Assembly: GCA_033961575.1 (NCBI GenBank)
Contig: CM066728.1
Coordinates: 32,240,352 to 32,304,351, forward strand
Reading direction: 5' to 3'
From: Aselliscus stoliczkanus
Taxonomy: Eukaryota > Chordata > Mammalia > Chiroptera > Hipposideridae
Length of the DNA stretch: 64,000 nucleotides
Position 1 is the first letter of the stretch; each line of letters starts with the position of its first letter. This document shows, piece after piece, positions 48,071 through 62,000 of this stretch. The position numbers and the translations under genes are program-made. A model generated the notes under the pieces. That model was not told where the DNA came from, did no database searches, and was given only the letters and a program-made list of their open reading frames with translations.

Positions 48071-50273
48071 TACTATTTTGGTTTTTGCTTGCCAAATTTA
48101 TTTAGGTGGAGCAGCTCATTCTCTGGAAATACCTGATAAATTATCATTTAAAGAAAAAAGTTGCAAATTCAATGAACAATTTTAAATAGTTCAGTTTTCC
48201 CCTCTATCTTCCAACTCTATTTATTTCCATGGGAGTTATATCGACTAGCATAGAAGCAGCTTCAAGGAAGTTATTTCTGAGGCCAAGAATCATTGCCAAA
48301 AACTAGAGGGCTGGGTAAGATGAAATTATTGCATCTAATTTAAAAGTTCAAATCCAAATCAAATCTGTCTTTCAAGATAAAATCAAAGGTCTATGATTGC
48401 CTGTGATTTTTGGCTATGACTATGTAACCAATTTTCCAACTATTACCCAGTGGCTTTATAACTCATATTGTAAGGTTGATGGTTGATTTATATTGCAGGT
48501 TATTAAAGCTCTTTTGGTTTAGATAACAAGCTTTATTTTACCTTGCCTCTCTTATTTTGAGCATAATTTAAACTCACCATTGCTTTAAACATTCTTTTTC
48601 TTTCTGGGACTCAAGTTGGCTTCCCTGAGTGTTCACATAGGCTCGAGTTAGCAGGAATTAAAATCATTAGAACTGTATTGAGGTCATGTTTTACCTGCAA
48701 ACTGGGCAGCCTCCACTTTATTTGATGTCCTTAGTCTGTAATTCTGTTGGAAAGGTGTAGCTGCATCAAATCTTACAAAAGAGATGGTCAGATACGTTTG
48801 CAGTGCATGAACACTTTATATGAGAGAAGTATATCATTTTTTTTAAGAAAGAATGGTTCTTTGTCATAGGAGCCTTTTTACATAATCTTTTAACTTCCTT
48901 TACCATCTCTCTTTGTATCAGACATAATCACACTATCGTGTTCATGTTATTGATTGTGAAGAGGCGGGTGATCAGGTCAGCACATTAGGGGTAGAAGAGC
49001 ACATACATTGCTGTCATATGTGGAGCAACTGCTGTGTGTCGCTCATGGAAGCCAGTATTTTATTTACATGCATCTCATTTACACCTTATAATAACAGCCC
49101 TGCAGGCAGTTGTTTTTTTTCTTTTTTAAATCTCCATTGTGTAAACATGGAAGCTGAGGCTCAGCTGAGCTTCAGCTGAGAAGTGGCAGAGACAGGGTTC
49201 AGTTCGGGTCTTTGTGCCCTGAAGTCCGTGACATTTCCATTATTTAGCATGTCTCTCAAGAACTAGTTTGCTTATTTATTAATGTTGGGAAAGAACATTT
49301 TAGTGAAACAAGAAGAACCTTTTCAAGTGCATAGAATATGTTCACTTTTTTGAAAGGAAGGAAAATTCGTGCTACCTTCAATTGTTTCATCCTTCTTATT
49401 GATCTTCCCTAATGGATCCCATCGTTCTCTGAAGTCACCTAAGTCCAGGGTCTGCCACAGCCTTTCTCACCTGTCTCCAGTTCCAGGATCCGTGCCACTT
49501 TCCCATCTCTGCAGAGTTCTCGTTGGGTTTCCATCACACAGTTCATCTGATAGGGGCATCTTAAAGTGTTCTATATTACCATAGGGGACATGAAACATAC
49601 AAGAGTTGCATTCCATGGCCGTAATAAAGGGGACAGAAATCCTAGCTCACTGAAGCCTGGAGAGTAAATGGTAGCAGCTGGGGATATTTAAAAGGAAAAC
49701 TTAGATTTTGCATCTTTTCCATGGAAGTTTCAAAAAATTGACTCAATTAGACAGCTCATACCATTTGTGGAAATATTACAAGGTTATTACTGACGTCATC
49801 CGGGCTGGCCTGTGCTACCCTGCTTAATTCTCCCCAGAATCAGCCAGCCAGTCTGGTATCGGCCTGTCCCAACTGGGCTGCCCCCTCCCAATAGTCATTA
49901 CTTATCCCTACCAATAGTCATTACTGGGGAAATTGTTTCTCCTTCAATTCTTTCCAGAATGTAACATTACAGTTACAAGGAGAGAGGCATCTGGTTCAGC
50001 TGGGCTATGATAGAGTATAGGAAAAGCAAGATGAGATGAAAGTAAATAAAATGTTTTAAAAAAAAAAAAATGGCGGGAGAAAACATACCAGCATAGAGAC
50101 TCCGGTAAAAAGCAGTTTGTTCTACTGGCCAATGATATAAGTCAGGAGAAATTTTGCCACAGTATTTGCTAACTACTGAATTTAATTAAAATAACCTTGG
50201 TAACTTCAACCACCATACACTATTAAAACTGTGTGTATAAAGTGCTGGAAAGGAGATCAGAATTTTGTAATAA
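48071..50273. other. Intergenic, mostly unrecognised
   Basis: Only the MIR/L2-like piece at 49050 is recognised. AATAGTCATTACT is locally duplicated near 49890-49925. Confidence 0.45.
49050..49245 (-). mobile_element. MIR/L2-class fragment (antisense)
   Basis: Same pattern as at 27000: CATTTACACCTTATAATAAC, CATGGAAGCTGAGGCTCAG, then AAGTGGCAGAGACAGGGTTC. The family is uncertain. Confidence 0.45.
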
Positions 50274-50288
50274 TATGGCAAGCTTTTT

Positions 50289-50394
50289 TTTTTTTTTTTT
50301 GAGGGCAGTGTCACTGGCCCTCACATGTGGGACCCGAACCGGGGTGTCTGGCTTCCCAGGCCAGAGCTTAACCGCCGTGTCACTTGGCCAGCCC
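50289..50394 (-). mobile_element. Short tRNA-derived SINE (type A), antisense
   Basis: T-run followed by GAGGGCAGTGTCACTGGCCC and ending at TGTCACTTGGCCAGCCC. Target duplication TATGGCAAGCTTTTT at 50274-50288 and 50395-50409. Confidence 0.9.
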
Positions 50395-50642
50395 TATGGC
50401 AAGCTTTTTAAAGAAAAAATTAGAAGTATGTTCATGGGAAAAGGGTAGCTGCTACCATTTTTGCCAGCAGGGTGAGGTCTCTCTACTTGCTCTGCTAAAG
50501 CAATGTACTTCTTCAATTGGAACTGGAAATTTCATTTGGTCTTCTATAGATGCAACTATGTGTTTATCCATTCAGAAATATTTATTGTTTACCTTTTATA
50601 CATACCAAATTCTGGGCTTAAGAAATGTACACAAATAACTGT

Positions 50643-50693
50643 AAGATAAGATAAGATAAGATAAGGTAGGATAAGATAGGATAAGATAAGATG
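50643..50693. repeat. (GATAA)n pentanucleotide repeat
   Basis: About ten units of AAGAT/GATAA with GGTAG and GATAG variants. Confidence 0.9.
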
Positions 50694-50789
50694 GAGTGCG
50701 ATTAAGTGCCATCAGAGAAAGGGGAACTATCCTCGATACCAAAGACTGTGGAAGGCACTCAGGGGAGAGGAGCCCTCACTGACTGCCAG

Positions 50790-51030
50790 CCAGATGCCAC
50801 AAGGGGGCCTAACTGCATACAAGCTAAGGGTACCAACTTGGGAAAGGAGAGTCAACCTGGCTCCTCCATTAATCCGCTGTGTCACCTAGGACAGGTTGCT
50901 TGCCTTCTCAGGGACACAATTTCCTTATACTACTCATTTCAGATGTGACCGTGAAGATTAACTAAAAAAATCTAGCTGAAGAGGTTTGCAGAGTGTCTGG
51001 TCCACACCAAGTGCTGAAGAAACATTTCAT
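50790..51030 (+). mobile_element. MIR-like SINE
   Basis: GGCTCCTCCATTAATCCGCT, GTGTCACCTAGGACAGGTTG and GTGAAGATTAACTAA, then an end like AGTGTCTGGTCCACACCAAG, follow MIR order. It is diverged. Confidence 0.6.
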
Positions 51031-51294
51031 ATGAGTATTATTGTGCTTGATGTATCTTTTAGGATTGTCAAGTTTAAGCAGGAAATAAATTAAAAAGAAG
51101 CATATTGGTAATTTATGGGGATAGCTTATAGACTCAAGAAAAGAGTTAAAGAATCAGGTCATGGAAGGGACAGCCTTCTAATTCAAAGCTGAATCGGGGA
51201 TCTGCATAATAGAAATGAATGAAGAGTATTTTAGGAGACATTGTCGCTGTTTTTCATTTGTCACCTAATATCACTTGGCTCTGTGATATTATGC

Positions 51295-51540
51295 CATAGA
51301 ATAATGAAAATATATGTCCATAAGGCACTTGTACATGAATGTTTATAATAGCATTATTCCTGACACAGCCAACAAGGGGAAACAACCCAAATGTCCACTT
51401 GTGAATAGATAAACAAAATGTGTTCTACTGTTTGGCCATAAAAAGAAACGAAATATTGATATCTGCTACAATATACATGAACCTTGAACACATTAGGTTA
51501 AGTAAAAGAAGGCAGTCACACACAGAAAAATCACATATTT
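51295..51540 (+). mobile_element. L1 3' fragment
   Basis: AACAACCCAAATGTCCACTT, TTTGGCCATAAAAAGAAACG and TAAGTAAAAGAAGGCAGTCA match the usual L1 3' series. Confidence 0.75.
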
Positions 51541-54500
51541 TAGGTACATTGTCTTATTCAGTACTCGTGCTGATGAGGACAAATGCCCAGAAAAGCAAAG
51601 GGATTTGCTCAAGGTCACTTAGGTAGGACTGGAAACCAGATCTTTCTCTTTACAAAAACTAGGTTGGTAACTGAAATATTATAACGACTTCAAATATTTA
51701 ATATCCCCAACAGAGTTATGTCCTATATTTATGAACCACTTATTTATGAGTATTAAATGCAGTAGAGTGATGAGCCATCACTCAATAATGCCTTTGGGCA
51801 GCAGTGGTCTCCTAACCCATGCCAATGATGGCAGTGTATGACAGGTCTTATAGCTGGGGAGTGGCCTCAACAGAACCAGGTATAGCAGCTCCCTGTCACT
51901 CAGGGATGGAGAATCCTGAAGTTAGGACTGGTTTTCTGCCTTACCTTTCAAATACTTTAATAATGGCCACCTCTCCTCACCTTGAAGATTACATTAAAAT
52001 GAAATGTAATCCATATGTTTCTGGTTCTTTTATACTTAAATCACTAATGATACATTATTTTTCAAAAGCTACTAGATGTCCAAATATCTTTGGAGACTTT
52101 TTTTTTTTTTTTCATGAGAGCAGAAAGCTGCATTTGGACAAGAATAATCACCAAAAGGTTTAAGTTCACAACTTGAAAATTCAATCCCATAAGGTTTAAA
52201 TTGTAAACTTGCCCACTTCTTATTCTGAAAGGGTCCCAAAGAACAATAATAACAGAATCTGGCAAGCATTAATACATGAACAGCTGGAAAAGGAGGCTGG
52301 GGGTGGACTGAGAGGAGCAGACAATGACCGATGTGGATGCCAGTAGGAAGCCAGGCCAGAACAGAGTCTCCTGACAAATCCAGGAGACACAGTGTCCTTG
52401 GAATCCTGATGTTCTTGTTGTGAAGTTAGCAATGGCAGTAGCAGCCAGAAGAACACATCAGGAGCCATGAGGGACTTCATGGCTGAAAAAAGAGATAGAA
52501 CTTAGATCCACACTCTAAATAAAACTAAAACAAAAAAAATAAAATAAAATAAAATAAATAAAATCTGTGGCTGGGCCTGGAGGCTCCTATTTGTTCAAAT
52601 ATCATATGAAAAGGTCTCTACTTCTGCTGGGCAATGGCAGAATCCCAGTCTGCAACGCAGGTAAAAGAGTATAGAAACCTAATATTTCATAATCAGTGGG
52701 TTACCAAACAATAACTCCCTTGATGAGACCTGTACTATGTAGTACCTTACTATATGTTTATTTTGATCTTGATTTAGAAAGAACTAAGGATTTTCTCAGT
52801 TGTAATAAACATCAAAAAATTAAAATAAAATTTGATTAGCTTGAAGAAGAGAAATATATTGTTCTTAAAATTATTGAAATTTAAATATTTTCTATCATTA
52901 ATTGTAGATAAAGGAAAACAAAGAGTACTATCCAACTATCTGAGAAAAAAATTAAAACTACATGACTCTTAGTTAAAGGACTAGTTGTGGAAGTAATGAT
53001 AAAAAAAGACACGATGGGGTTCCTCAGTGATATCACAGGCCTCCCAGAGGCAGAGGCAACAAAGGAGAACAGAAAATTATTGTCTCGTAGACAAATTCCA
53101 CATTGGTTGGTATGTCTCTAAGTCTCATACTACTCACATATATATCTGTCAAGTGCTACTGCCAGCTTCTTTATCAGGAAAGATGTAATGTGAGGAATGG
53201 GGGAAGGAAGAGAGGAAGATGAGGAAGCCCAAGAAGACTCTAGGAACCAAGGAATACAGGAAGAGAAAAGATGTCTATTGTGACTTGAGTGGTCTTTCTC
53301 TATTTTGTTGCTTCTCCACTTAGAAGCTGTGATCTTCAAATTCACTGGAGTAGAAGAAAGAGATTATGGTGGGGGTCCACCAGCTCTTAACTGTCCCAAC
53401 CCAGAAGTGCCATACCTATCTTCTACTCAGTCTATTGGGCAGAACTAGTCACATGACCTAACTTGACTGCAAGGGAGACTAGGAAATGTAGAGAAGTACA
53501 TGGATGGGTGGTGAGCCCCACCCATTCCTGCTGTAAGCACCTAACTTACCTGAGCATGTACTTTGACTTCCTTTGGGTCTCTTAGGCCTCGTTTCTTATT
53601 AATTCACTGAGTTAAGTTGGAAATCTCCAAACAATTCTCAGCTCCACAAAATAAATCAACAGTTTGGACAGGACATGGAAGGAATTTCTGATACTGGCAG
53701 TACACATACCACATCAAGCCAGAGCTATAATAGGGAGCTAACAGGAAACTTCCTGTCAGGGTCTCTGCATCATTTACACTATGTCTGGATCGAGTGACAT
53801 GGAAATTGAGAGGAGATGATTCCAAAAGATGCTCAATTCTCAACTATCTTTTCCATTTCTCTTTAAAGAAGCATACATTATTTTTTATTGGGAAAGAAGA
53901 CTGAAAAAGAGGCTTCAGGTACAACTTAATGGAAGGAAGGATACACCTACTAAGGAGGGTGTGTGGGAGTGTGTGGGTGCAAGAGCACATAGCCTGCCCT
54001 GTACATCCTGTGTGAGTTTCATTCATGGAAGGGGGTAGGTTGTGATGGGACATGCCCCCTATGATGCCACCCCATTTTCCAACATGAGCAAACAGAACTA
54101 AAGATCATCAGGGAAAGTGTTCTTTACTACCTGTCACCTCAACCTCTACCACAAAACTCCCTAAGCCACTGTAATGTATGGGGCCACCCTGAAAAAGCAG
54201 AAAGGGGGCAGAAAAGAAGGATATGGGGCTCCCTGTCTCTCACCTGATCTAATAAATATGGGAGCCAGGGCAATGGTAAGCAACCTAGAGAGGAAATATG
54301 AGTGTTCTACAACCACCAAACACTGAACATAAATGTACTATAGGTTCTAGCCTTTGGACTTACCTAATCTTTGGATGTAAATGAGGTCACATGCATGGTA
54401 ATGCCCCAAAGACACTGCTTTGTGCACTTAGTAGCAGAAATTCCTGTCCAGGTGTTCTCTGGTCCCAGCTATCTTCGTGTGGTGTTACCAATGCGAATCA

Positions 54501-54689
54501 GAAATTTCTGCTGCCACTGACACTATTGCTCTTGGAATAGATTCAGGACCAGTTGCCTTGAGGCTAGTGGGGGCCAGGGTTGGGATGTAGAAGACAAGTT
54601 GTACCTTCTTGAATGGCCTAAATTTCCAGTTCATTATCCATATTTGACATACACTGGGCACGCCATGCAGTAAGCTAACTGTGGCGGGG
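51541..54689. other. Intergenic, mostly unrecognised
   Basis: Contains the (AAAAT)n repeat and, at 53425-53490, GGGCAGAACTAGTCACATGA typical of an old dispersed repeat. No gene is supported. Confidence 0.45.
52529..52564. repeat. (AAAAT)n repeat
   Basis: Run of AAAAT units, followed by AAATAAAAT. Confidence 0.85.
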
Positions 54690-55080
54690 TGGGTTCTCCA
54701 GGGGCAGATGCTGAGATGGAGTTTGGGGTGGAAGATGTTTATTAGGAATCAACACCTGCGACAGGAAGCACAACTGGCAGAGGGGGAAGTCAAACTGCCA
54801 CACAGGCTCACCCAGTGGGGAGCCCTTGAATGAATACTGCCCTTCCAAACCGCCCAAAACAACTGTCTGGGACTTTAAAGAAATGGCCAGCCTGTGTTCA
54901 CTCACCAGATGCAGACTGTCCCGCGAGGAGCATGGCCTTGGTTACAGAGGCTCTCTGCAGCTGAGGCAGGTCCTGAAGGAGTTGACAGCTGGAGGCTGCC
55001 TCCTGGTTCCACTTCCCACTGCTAGTCACAACACCTTTCCTTGAAGAGGGGGCGCATATCAGTGTTTACCACTGATGGGT
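54690..55080. repeat. Probable old dispersed repeat, family not recognised
   Basis: GATGTTTATTAGGAATCAAC, ACTTTAAAGAAATGGCCAGC and CTTGGTTACAGAGGCTCTCT resemble a dispersed mammalian repeat I have seen but cannot name. No intact gene is present. Confidence 0.4.
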
Positions 55081-57240
55081 GAGTCCAAATCAGGGAGGAG
55101 GGAAAAGCGATGAGGAGATAAAAAGATGTGAATGGGCAGAGAGTGAAGAATCCGAAGCCAGCTGGAGCGGGTGGTCAAATCCCACCCTCAGTCTTGGGCC
55201 CTGGAGACCGAGGTCTCTTCCAGCGTCCATTACAATGACCAACTTCCTGGAGCCTCCAACAACCTGGCAGGTCTTGCCTCTTTCAACTTGATTCCTTTTG
55301 GCCTGAGCCTCAACTTCTTTCATGTTTTGGGGGCATGAGACCCATATTTGTACCATCCAGGATGTGGGTGGTTCAGGGGGTGGGCGGGCACTCAATGTCC
55401 TATTTGATGACCTGTTGACCAATTGGAGGCAGAATATAAATTCTTTGTCCTTTCTCAGAAGACAGTCCTGTGAGACTGAGTAATCAGTTGTGTTTGGCAC
55501 CATCTGTGGAGTGGGTAATACACTGTCACGTTGGCTTTCCGACTTACCCATCTCCTACTTCCACCCCCACCCCACCCCCACTCCTTCCCTGGGACTGCAC
55601 TCCCTCATAAAGCTGCAGCACATAAGCTTTGGCCTCAGGGGCTGCTCTTTGAAGAATGCAGGCTAAACTGGTTTATTTCTTAGGCTAGGGCAATGTCTCC
55701 AGATCAAAAGTTCCCACACAGCAAAACAGCTAGTCATGTGCAAATGGGTTGGTGGTCCAGGGCCTCAAAACTGTTGCTGCCTAAAAAGAAACTCCCAACC
55801 AACCCCACACCCATCAAGGTGGGGGGAGGGGGAGAATCAAGATTCTGATCTTGCTTCTTCCCCCTTTCCCTTTGTAATCAGAGCTTCAATGCATGCAAAT
55901 TTGCCTTAGTCCCTTGCCTTTCACTATGACCAAACCATTTAAAAATTCAGAGGAGTACTTACATCATTTTTTCCCCAACTCAGAATGCTGGAACTAGTAA
56001 GTGTGCTTGTGATTCTTCTTTAAAGATGGGGAACTTAAGAAAGTAGAGAGCAGGAAATGTTTTTCCATCCTGAGCCTTCATCTGGTATCTGGGGTTCCAT
56101 ATAAAAACATTGCTTCCATTGTTCAGTCAAACGTCTGGCCTCTGGCACACCTACCAGAGCTCTTTCAGATGTGCCTCGAGAAGCAATTCCTTGGGGCCGT
56201 GGTGGAACTGAGCCAAATGAAAACTGAAGTCTGTCATATCAAGCAGTATGGTTTACAATTCCAAATAGATTATTCCCAGACCAATGTGATGCACCAAATG
56301 CAGCCTCTTGGCAATGGGGTTTATTTTCAAGTGTCACTCACAGTTCAGCCATTGATTTGCACATAAATGTACAATAATGTAGCTGAGTCACCTGCTAGAG
56401 ATTAAATGTATATTTTTCGCCCTCCTGAAGACACTGAAAGCCAGTCCATCTGAAGGGGGGAGTCTTGGGGTGGCTATCCTTGGAATAGGGCCAGAGTCCC
56501 AATTCAGGAAGAGGGCAGGACCGGCCTTTTAGTGTCCGAGGTTGTTACCCTCCCCAAACTACCTCCAGCTACCATGAGGCCTGGAGGCCCCTGGACACCT
56601 TAGAACCTGATCGTACCCTCAGGCAGCAGATGAGGAACCCATACTCTAGGGATGAATTGGGACCCAAGAGACCAAGGGCAGGACTCATAGGATAGCCTAA
56701 AGCTACAGAAACCTTAAGCTTTTCCCCCAATCACCAACATTAGAGAAACACATGCTTCACCAAATAATTCAGCATGCAGCTCTGAGGAAATAATAAGAGA
56801 TCAAGAGAGTGTGTCAAAGCTTCAGGCTGCCATTGCACTGAGGCAGAGGCCTGAGACAGCTGTCCAGATGTTTGCACTTACATGTTTCTTTACTCTGGGC
56901 AACACGTGCTCTCTCCTTCTGTGACCACAGCTCCTTTCAGTGCTCTGGGAACAGGGACCTTATTTTGAAAGGACACTTCCAAGTGGATGGAAGAAATCAA
57001 ACAAGGGAAGGCCAGCTCCAGCTGAATTAAACGGCAGGGGCCGGAGGCAAGGACAATGGTGTGGAACCAAGAGCATGGCGCAGAGAAAATGGCCACTGTA
57101 ACCCAGCCCATCACTTCCCAAGGGGAGGCATCTGTGACCTCCCCAAAAAGGCCCAAGCCTCTAGGGACTGATAGCCTATCTCAGAGACTCTCAGACTTGT
57201 TATAAAGCACAGCATGATTCAAAACAGATTTTTTAAAAAG
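55081..57240. other. Intergenic, no recognised feature
   Basis: Moderately GC-rich, with a short CCACCCC tract near 55562. No exon or repeat recognised with confidence. Confidence 0.45.
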
Positions 57241-57251
57241 AACTGCTCTTG

Positions 57252-57648
57252 GGCTGGTCAGATTGCACAGTGGTTAGAGCACGAGCTCTGAGCAACAGGG
57301 TTGATGGTTCAATTCCCACATGCGCCAGTGAGCTGAGCCCGAGCTGAGCTGCCACTGAGCTGCCAACAGGTGGCAGTTTGGCTTAGCTGGTGAGAGCCCA
57401 TGCTCTTAACAAGGTTGCCGGTTTGACTCCTGCATGGGATGGTGGGCTGTGTCCCCCACAACTAGATTGAAAATGGCGACTGGACTTGGAGCTGAGTTGC
57501 ACTCTCCACAACTAAGATTGAAGGACAACAACTTCACTTGGAGCTGATGGATCCTGGAAAAACACAATGTTCGCTTCCCCCAATTCTCCAACACTGTTCC
57601 CTTCCCCAGTTGTCCAGTAAAACCTTCAAAGAAAATAAATAAATAAAT
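57252..57648 (+). mobile_element. Long composite tRNA-derived SINE (type D)
   Basis: Two tandem head-like parts: GGGCTGGTCAGATTGCACAG, and a second near 57380 with CTTAACAAGGTTGCCGG. Then comes AGATTGAAGGACAACAACTT and an AAATAAATAA tail. Target duplication AACTGCTCTTG at 57241-57251 and 57649-57659. This is the arrangement I recall for rhinolophoid bat SINEs. Confidence 0.88.
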
Positions 57649-57659
57649 AACTGCTCTTG

Positions 57660-58594
57660 TTTAACTTGGAAATGAAACAATTGAAAACTACTGGTCTGGA
57701 GGATTGCTAAAATCCCTGACTGAAAATGCCCAAGAGTACTTCTCTCCTATGCCCTACACCTTCCCCTCAAACGGATGATATCTTGTCCCCTAGATACCTG
57801 CAGCATAGTGCCAACCCTAGTGAATTTTAAAGTTGCAAAGAGACATTCAAATATTAGAATATTATTCTGTTCTGGCAGAAAAGAAGAAAAGATTTAAAAG
57901 ATCCTTTGTGCCACACTTTGTGACAGTTAGTTGTAAACATAGCCACAATGGGAATAATCCTTGATAAACAGGAAAAGAAAAAAGTGGTGAGGAATTTTGT
58001 CCTAGTGCCTCCTGAATTTGCATAGGAGGTGATGGGAACCCTATGTATGGCTCTATAGTTGAGAGCCTTAGTTGCTGAAGGTTTAAAGGGTTACCACGCT
58101 CTCCTCTGCTCAGTCCCTGGCAGGTCCTCTTTCTACCACTAAAGGCGCCTTCATTCCACTTTGGCTCATCCCCATAGATCAAAAATTCAGAGACCCATGA
58201 ATGGATATCAAAGGACTCTGGACTCTGAGAACCAAGGAGTTCCTTAGACACTGGGAGGGGGTTAGGTAGATCCATTTGGTGCCTCCTGACTCACTAGCTG
58301 GTAAAATATGACAGTAGAATTGTAAGCATGCAGCTGGCTCCGGACCTCTAATATACTAATCTGTAGCATTCCTGGTACTATCCAAATGTGGAACAAAAAA
58401 GTTTTATATATACCTCTTGGGAAATCAGTCAATCTGTCAGCACCAAATGGACCTCTTGGGTAATATTCAAAATATTTACCCAGTGCAGGATCATGTGAAT
58501 AATGGATGAATCACAATGGAGGAGGAACTGGAGTGAATTCTGAAGACCTAGTGTTGTGCCAAGCGTTGAATTTTAGTTAGTAGATGATGTTAGG
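57660..58594. other. Intergenic, no recognised feature
   Basis: Unique-looking sequence. The open frame at 57862-58275 (minus) has no recognisable domain. Confidence 0.45.
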
Positions 58595-59046
58595 GATTGT
58601 ATTAGGCCTCCTCCCCAATTCATATGTTAAAGTCCTAAAGCCTAGTATCTCAGAATGTCACTTTATTTGAAAATAAAATCACTGTAGATGTAATTAGTTA
58701 AGATGAGATCATACTGGAGTAGGGTGAACCCCTAATTCAATATGACTGGTGTTTTTATACAGAGGGGAAAATTGAATACAGACATGCACACAGGGAGAGC
58801 GCCATGTGAACATGAAGGCAGAATCAGGGTGGTGTTGTCTACAAGCCAAGGAACACCAAAGATCGTCAGCAGGCTACCAGAAGCCAGGGGACAGCCTGGA
58901 GTAGATCCTTCCCTCAGAGGCAGTATGGCCCTGTTAACACCTTCACCTCAGACTTCCAACCTCCAGAACTTAGGACAAGACATTTCTGTTGTATGAGCCA
59001 CTCAGTTTGTGAGACTTAGCTATAGCAGTCCTAGCAAACTAAGACA
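58595..59046 (+). mobile_element. Old L1M-type 3' UTR or similar dispersed repeat
   Basis: AATTCATATGTTAAAGTCCT, TAATTAGTTAAGATGAGATC, ACTTCCAACCTCCAGAACTT and the end CCTAGCAAACTAAGACAG form a well-known mammalian dispersed repeat. I cannot fix the subfamily. Confidence 0.6.
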
Positions 59047-62000
59047 GATGGTGAGGCGGTCTGTGAGTCCCAGGGGTGGAGCCTGGGTGGCAGACGAAAG
59101 ACATTGGGAGGCTTGGGCAGTGCCTACTTTCAGACCAGTATTTCAGCATTTTACCCATCTGTTTAGCCATCCCGTCTCAGACAAGCTGATTATCAGGCCT
59201 GAGTGGAATATCCTGGGAGTGCTCACAGGCTCTTGTTTCTAGGGATGTGTAAGAAGGGGAGAGAGAAATATCTTTTCTGGAAAGTTAAAGAACACACCTG
59301 CTTCAATCAGGGTTTGGAGAAGAATGTTTTCATTTAGGGCTATTTCAGCTTTGTAACTAACTCAAGCTCCATTCTGTACCCTGCACCTACTACTAGCTGC
59401 GTACGTGGCCTTGGCCCTAAGAGAGGAAACAGGAGTCTAAGACTCAGTCTCTGATCTTCTGCAAGGTACAGTCTAGTTGGAAAGATAAGATTATGTCACT
59501 TGAAAGAGGAGCTTCTATAAAGCAATTGAAACTTAGTTGAGGGCAATATGATTCATGTAAGTTGTTATTATGATTATTCTAAGAGCCAGTGCAGATGATT
59601 ACACTTGAATTAAAGATTCCCATCAGTCCAGGAGCGCCCCTGTGAGATAAATGGCCATGAAATGCTCAGGCTGACATGTCCCATCTGCTCCTCTCCTCCC
59701 CACCCCACTCCAGGGAGCAAGTTGCTCAGAGATTTTGGATGTGAGCACCTCTCAGATTGTGGCTGTTTCTAAAAGAATTGGAACAAATTCCCTATCCTTT
59801 CCACATATGATGTCAATGTTCTTCTCGCAATTTTTTTTTTAAGGTCTCAGTCTTGACATTTAATGCATTTTACATTTGGTTTCTGTAGTCCCTTTCTGGT
59901 TGTGAAATGTTAGCGTGGTTAGTTTGTGTTTCATTAACTTCCTCTCAAGCCTGTCAAGATTCCTGGTTTCCTTCGGGCATGTGGATGTGCGCCAGACCCA
60001 TAAATGTTAGCTATGCACTGACCCTTTTGAGCAAGAGCCAAGGAGAGTGTTCTCTGCACAGTGAGGAAAGCAGGTCCCACTGACAGGAAGAGGAGGCAAT
60101 GGGCGAGGCTGAAACATGAGCAGCAACAGGTCTTCCCAGAAGTGGCAGAATTTGCCAGGGGACATACTGGGACACGGGGCCTGCCAGGAACACGGTGCAT
60201 ATTTTAGCCCCATTTACACCCGGGGAAAGCACAGCCTCAGCTTTATCACCTCAGAATGAGAACGTGCATAAAGTTGAGAGGATCTGGACAAGTTCCGATG
60301 TCTCAGAGAATTATGTTTGGGGACCCTAAGGGGTAAAATCTGGCCACACAGTCCAAGAAGCTCCAACATCTGGTCTATCCGTCTCTGGGCCCAGTCTGGG
60401 ATCTCATGAAGCCAACTGGCAAATGTGTTATTTCCTCCAGTCAGAGACATAGCATCTTTAGAAATTTAAATTCACCTTGATTTTTCTCCTCCTTTCATAA
60501 GTTGTTTTTGTTGTTGCGCTTTGGTTGTGTTTTTTTGTTTGTTTCTTTGTTTGGTTTTTTTAGTCAGATTTTCTTCATACTTATTTCAAACCTTAAACAA
60601 CTTGGACACACACTCAAAGAAAAATGCTGCCACTACAGACTCTGTGAGCCCAGAAGACCAGAGCTTCAGAAAGACAACTGGGAACAAATTTTGAACATCT
60701 ATTATTTAGAAATGGATCTGGGTGTTTTACATACATTTGAATTTAATCTACATGAACCTCCTAATGAATCTGTGGATCCTGCCATCATCATAATTGCCTC
60801 AGGGGTAACACTGCTGTGGTATAAGTAACAGTTTACTTTTATCATCGCTATCCCAATAATCAACCCTTTACAAATAATCACCTTGACTTGTACACCGCTG
60901 CTTTGCTGCTATAATAAAGGATTATATTATGTTTCCTTTTCATCGTATTTCTAGTCCTAGAGTTGGTCTATTGGTTTTACAGATTCTCCAAGAACGCTGA
61001 GGTGACTGTCTCCAGTCAAATACCTTCTCTAGGGCTGAATCTTCAGAACAGGTGTGTCGATGATACTGAGGCTTTAACATACCCCTTGCTAGTAAAATCT
61101 TAACATACTTCTTCTAAGAAAACAAACAGAGTAGCCATGTTTAAACCCGGAATGTATGATTTCCGGAAAACTATAAGCCAGTTATCTGGATGCATTAAAG
61201 CATTAAGATACACACTCATCATAGAACAGAAATCCAAAGTGAAGTTCAATTGAAGAATAAAGGATTTAGAAGCATTTTAACATTTTCTCCTGTCTAGTTT
61301 GTTTCTGTTTTGGTTGGCTTCTTTTCTTGGAAATCTACATATGTGAACACTTGACTTGTTTTAGTCAGATGTTTGTGGGCTCTTGGCCTGGGATACAGAA
61401 AAGCAGTGATGAGAAGAGAAACGGGGAAAGAGATGAAGCTGCCAGGAAATGGGAGTGAGACTCAAACCATGGTTTTGTTTTTTGTCACTGGACTCTGATG
61501 ATTTCTGAAAACTGTTACAACCCATTTTGTATTTTTACAGAGGAGTGTCAGTTTCCAGGATCAATGATGTTTTCTTCAAGGTAGTATATTACTTCACGGC
61601 AGAGCTGGGGTCCATTTCTACAATGCTGCTGGTGCTTAAGCACAGAGCCTGAACACAGAACACATGCCAGGAATGTGTATTTGCTACATTTAGGTGAATT
61701 CCTAAAGGTTGTGACTGCCTTTCTTATAAGTTAATTCATACTTTCAAAACATATGGGGAGCACATTTAAGAGAATACTGCATTTTGTAAAATTAATATCT
61801 ACCTCTTGATTTACCTGTTTTGTGGGCAGGAGTGGGTTTATCAGGTTTTCTTAAAACTGAGCACATAGATCCTCTGTCCTTCATCTGCAACGTGAGGGAG
61901 TTGGACTCAGATTATAGATATTTCTTTCAGTGTTAAAATGATAAGGTTTTAGAACCAACCTCTCATCAACATTACATTTTAGAAATTGGGAGATTTAGCC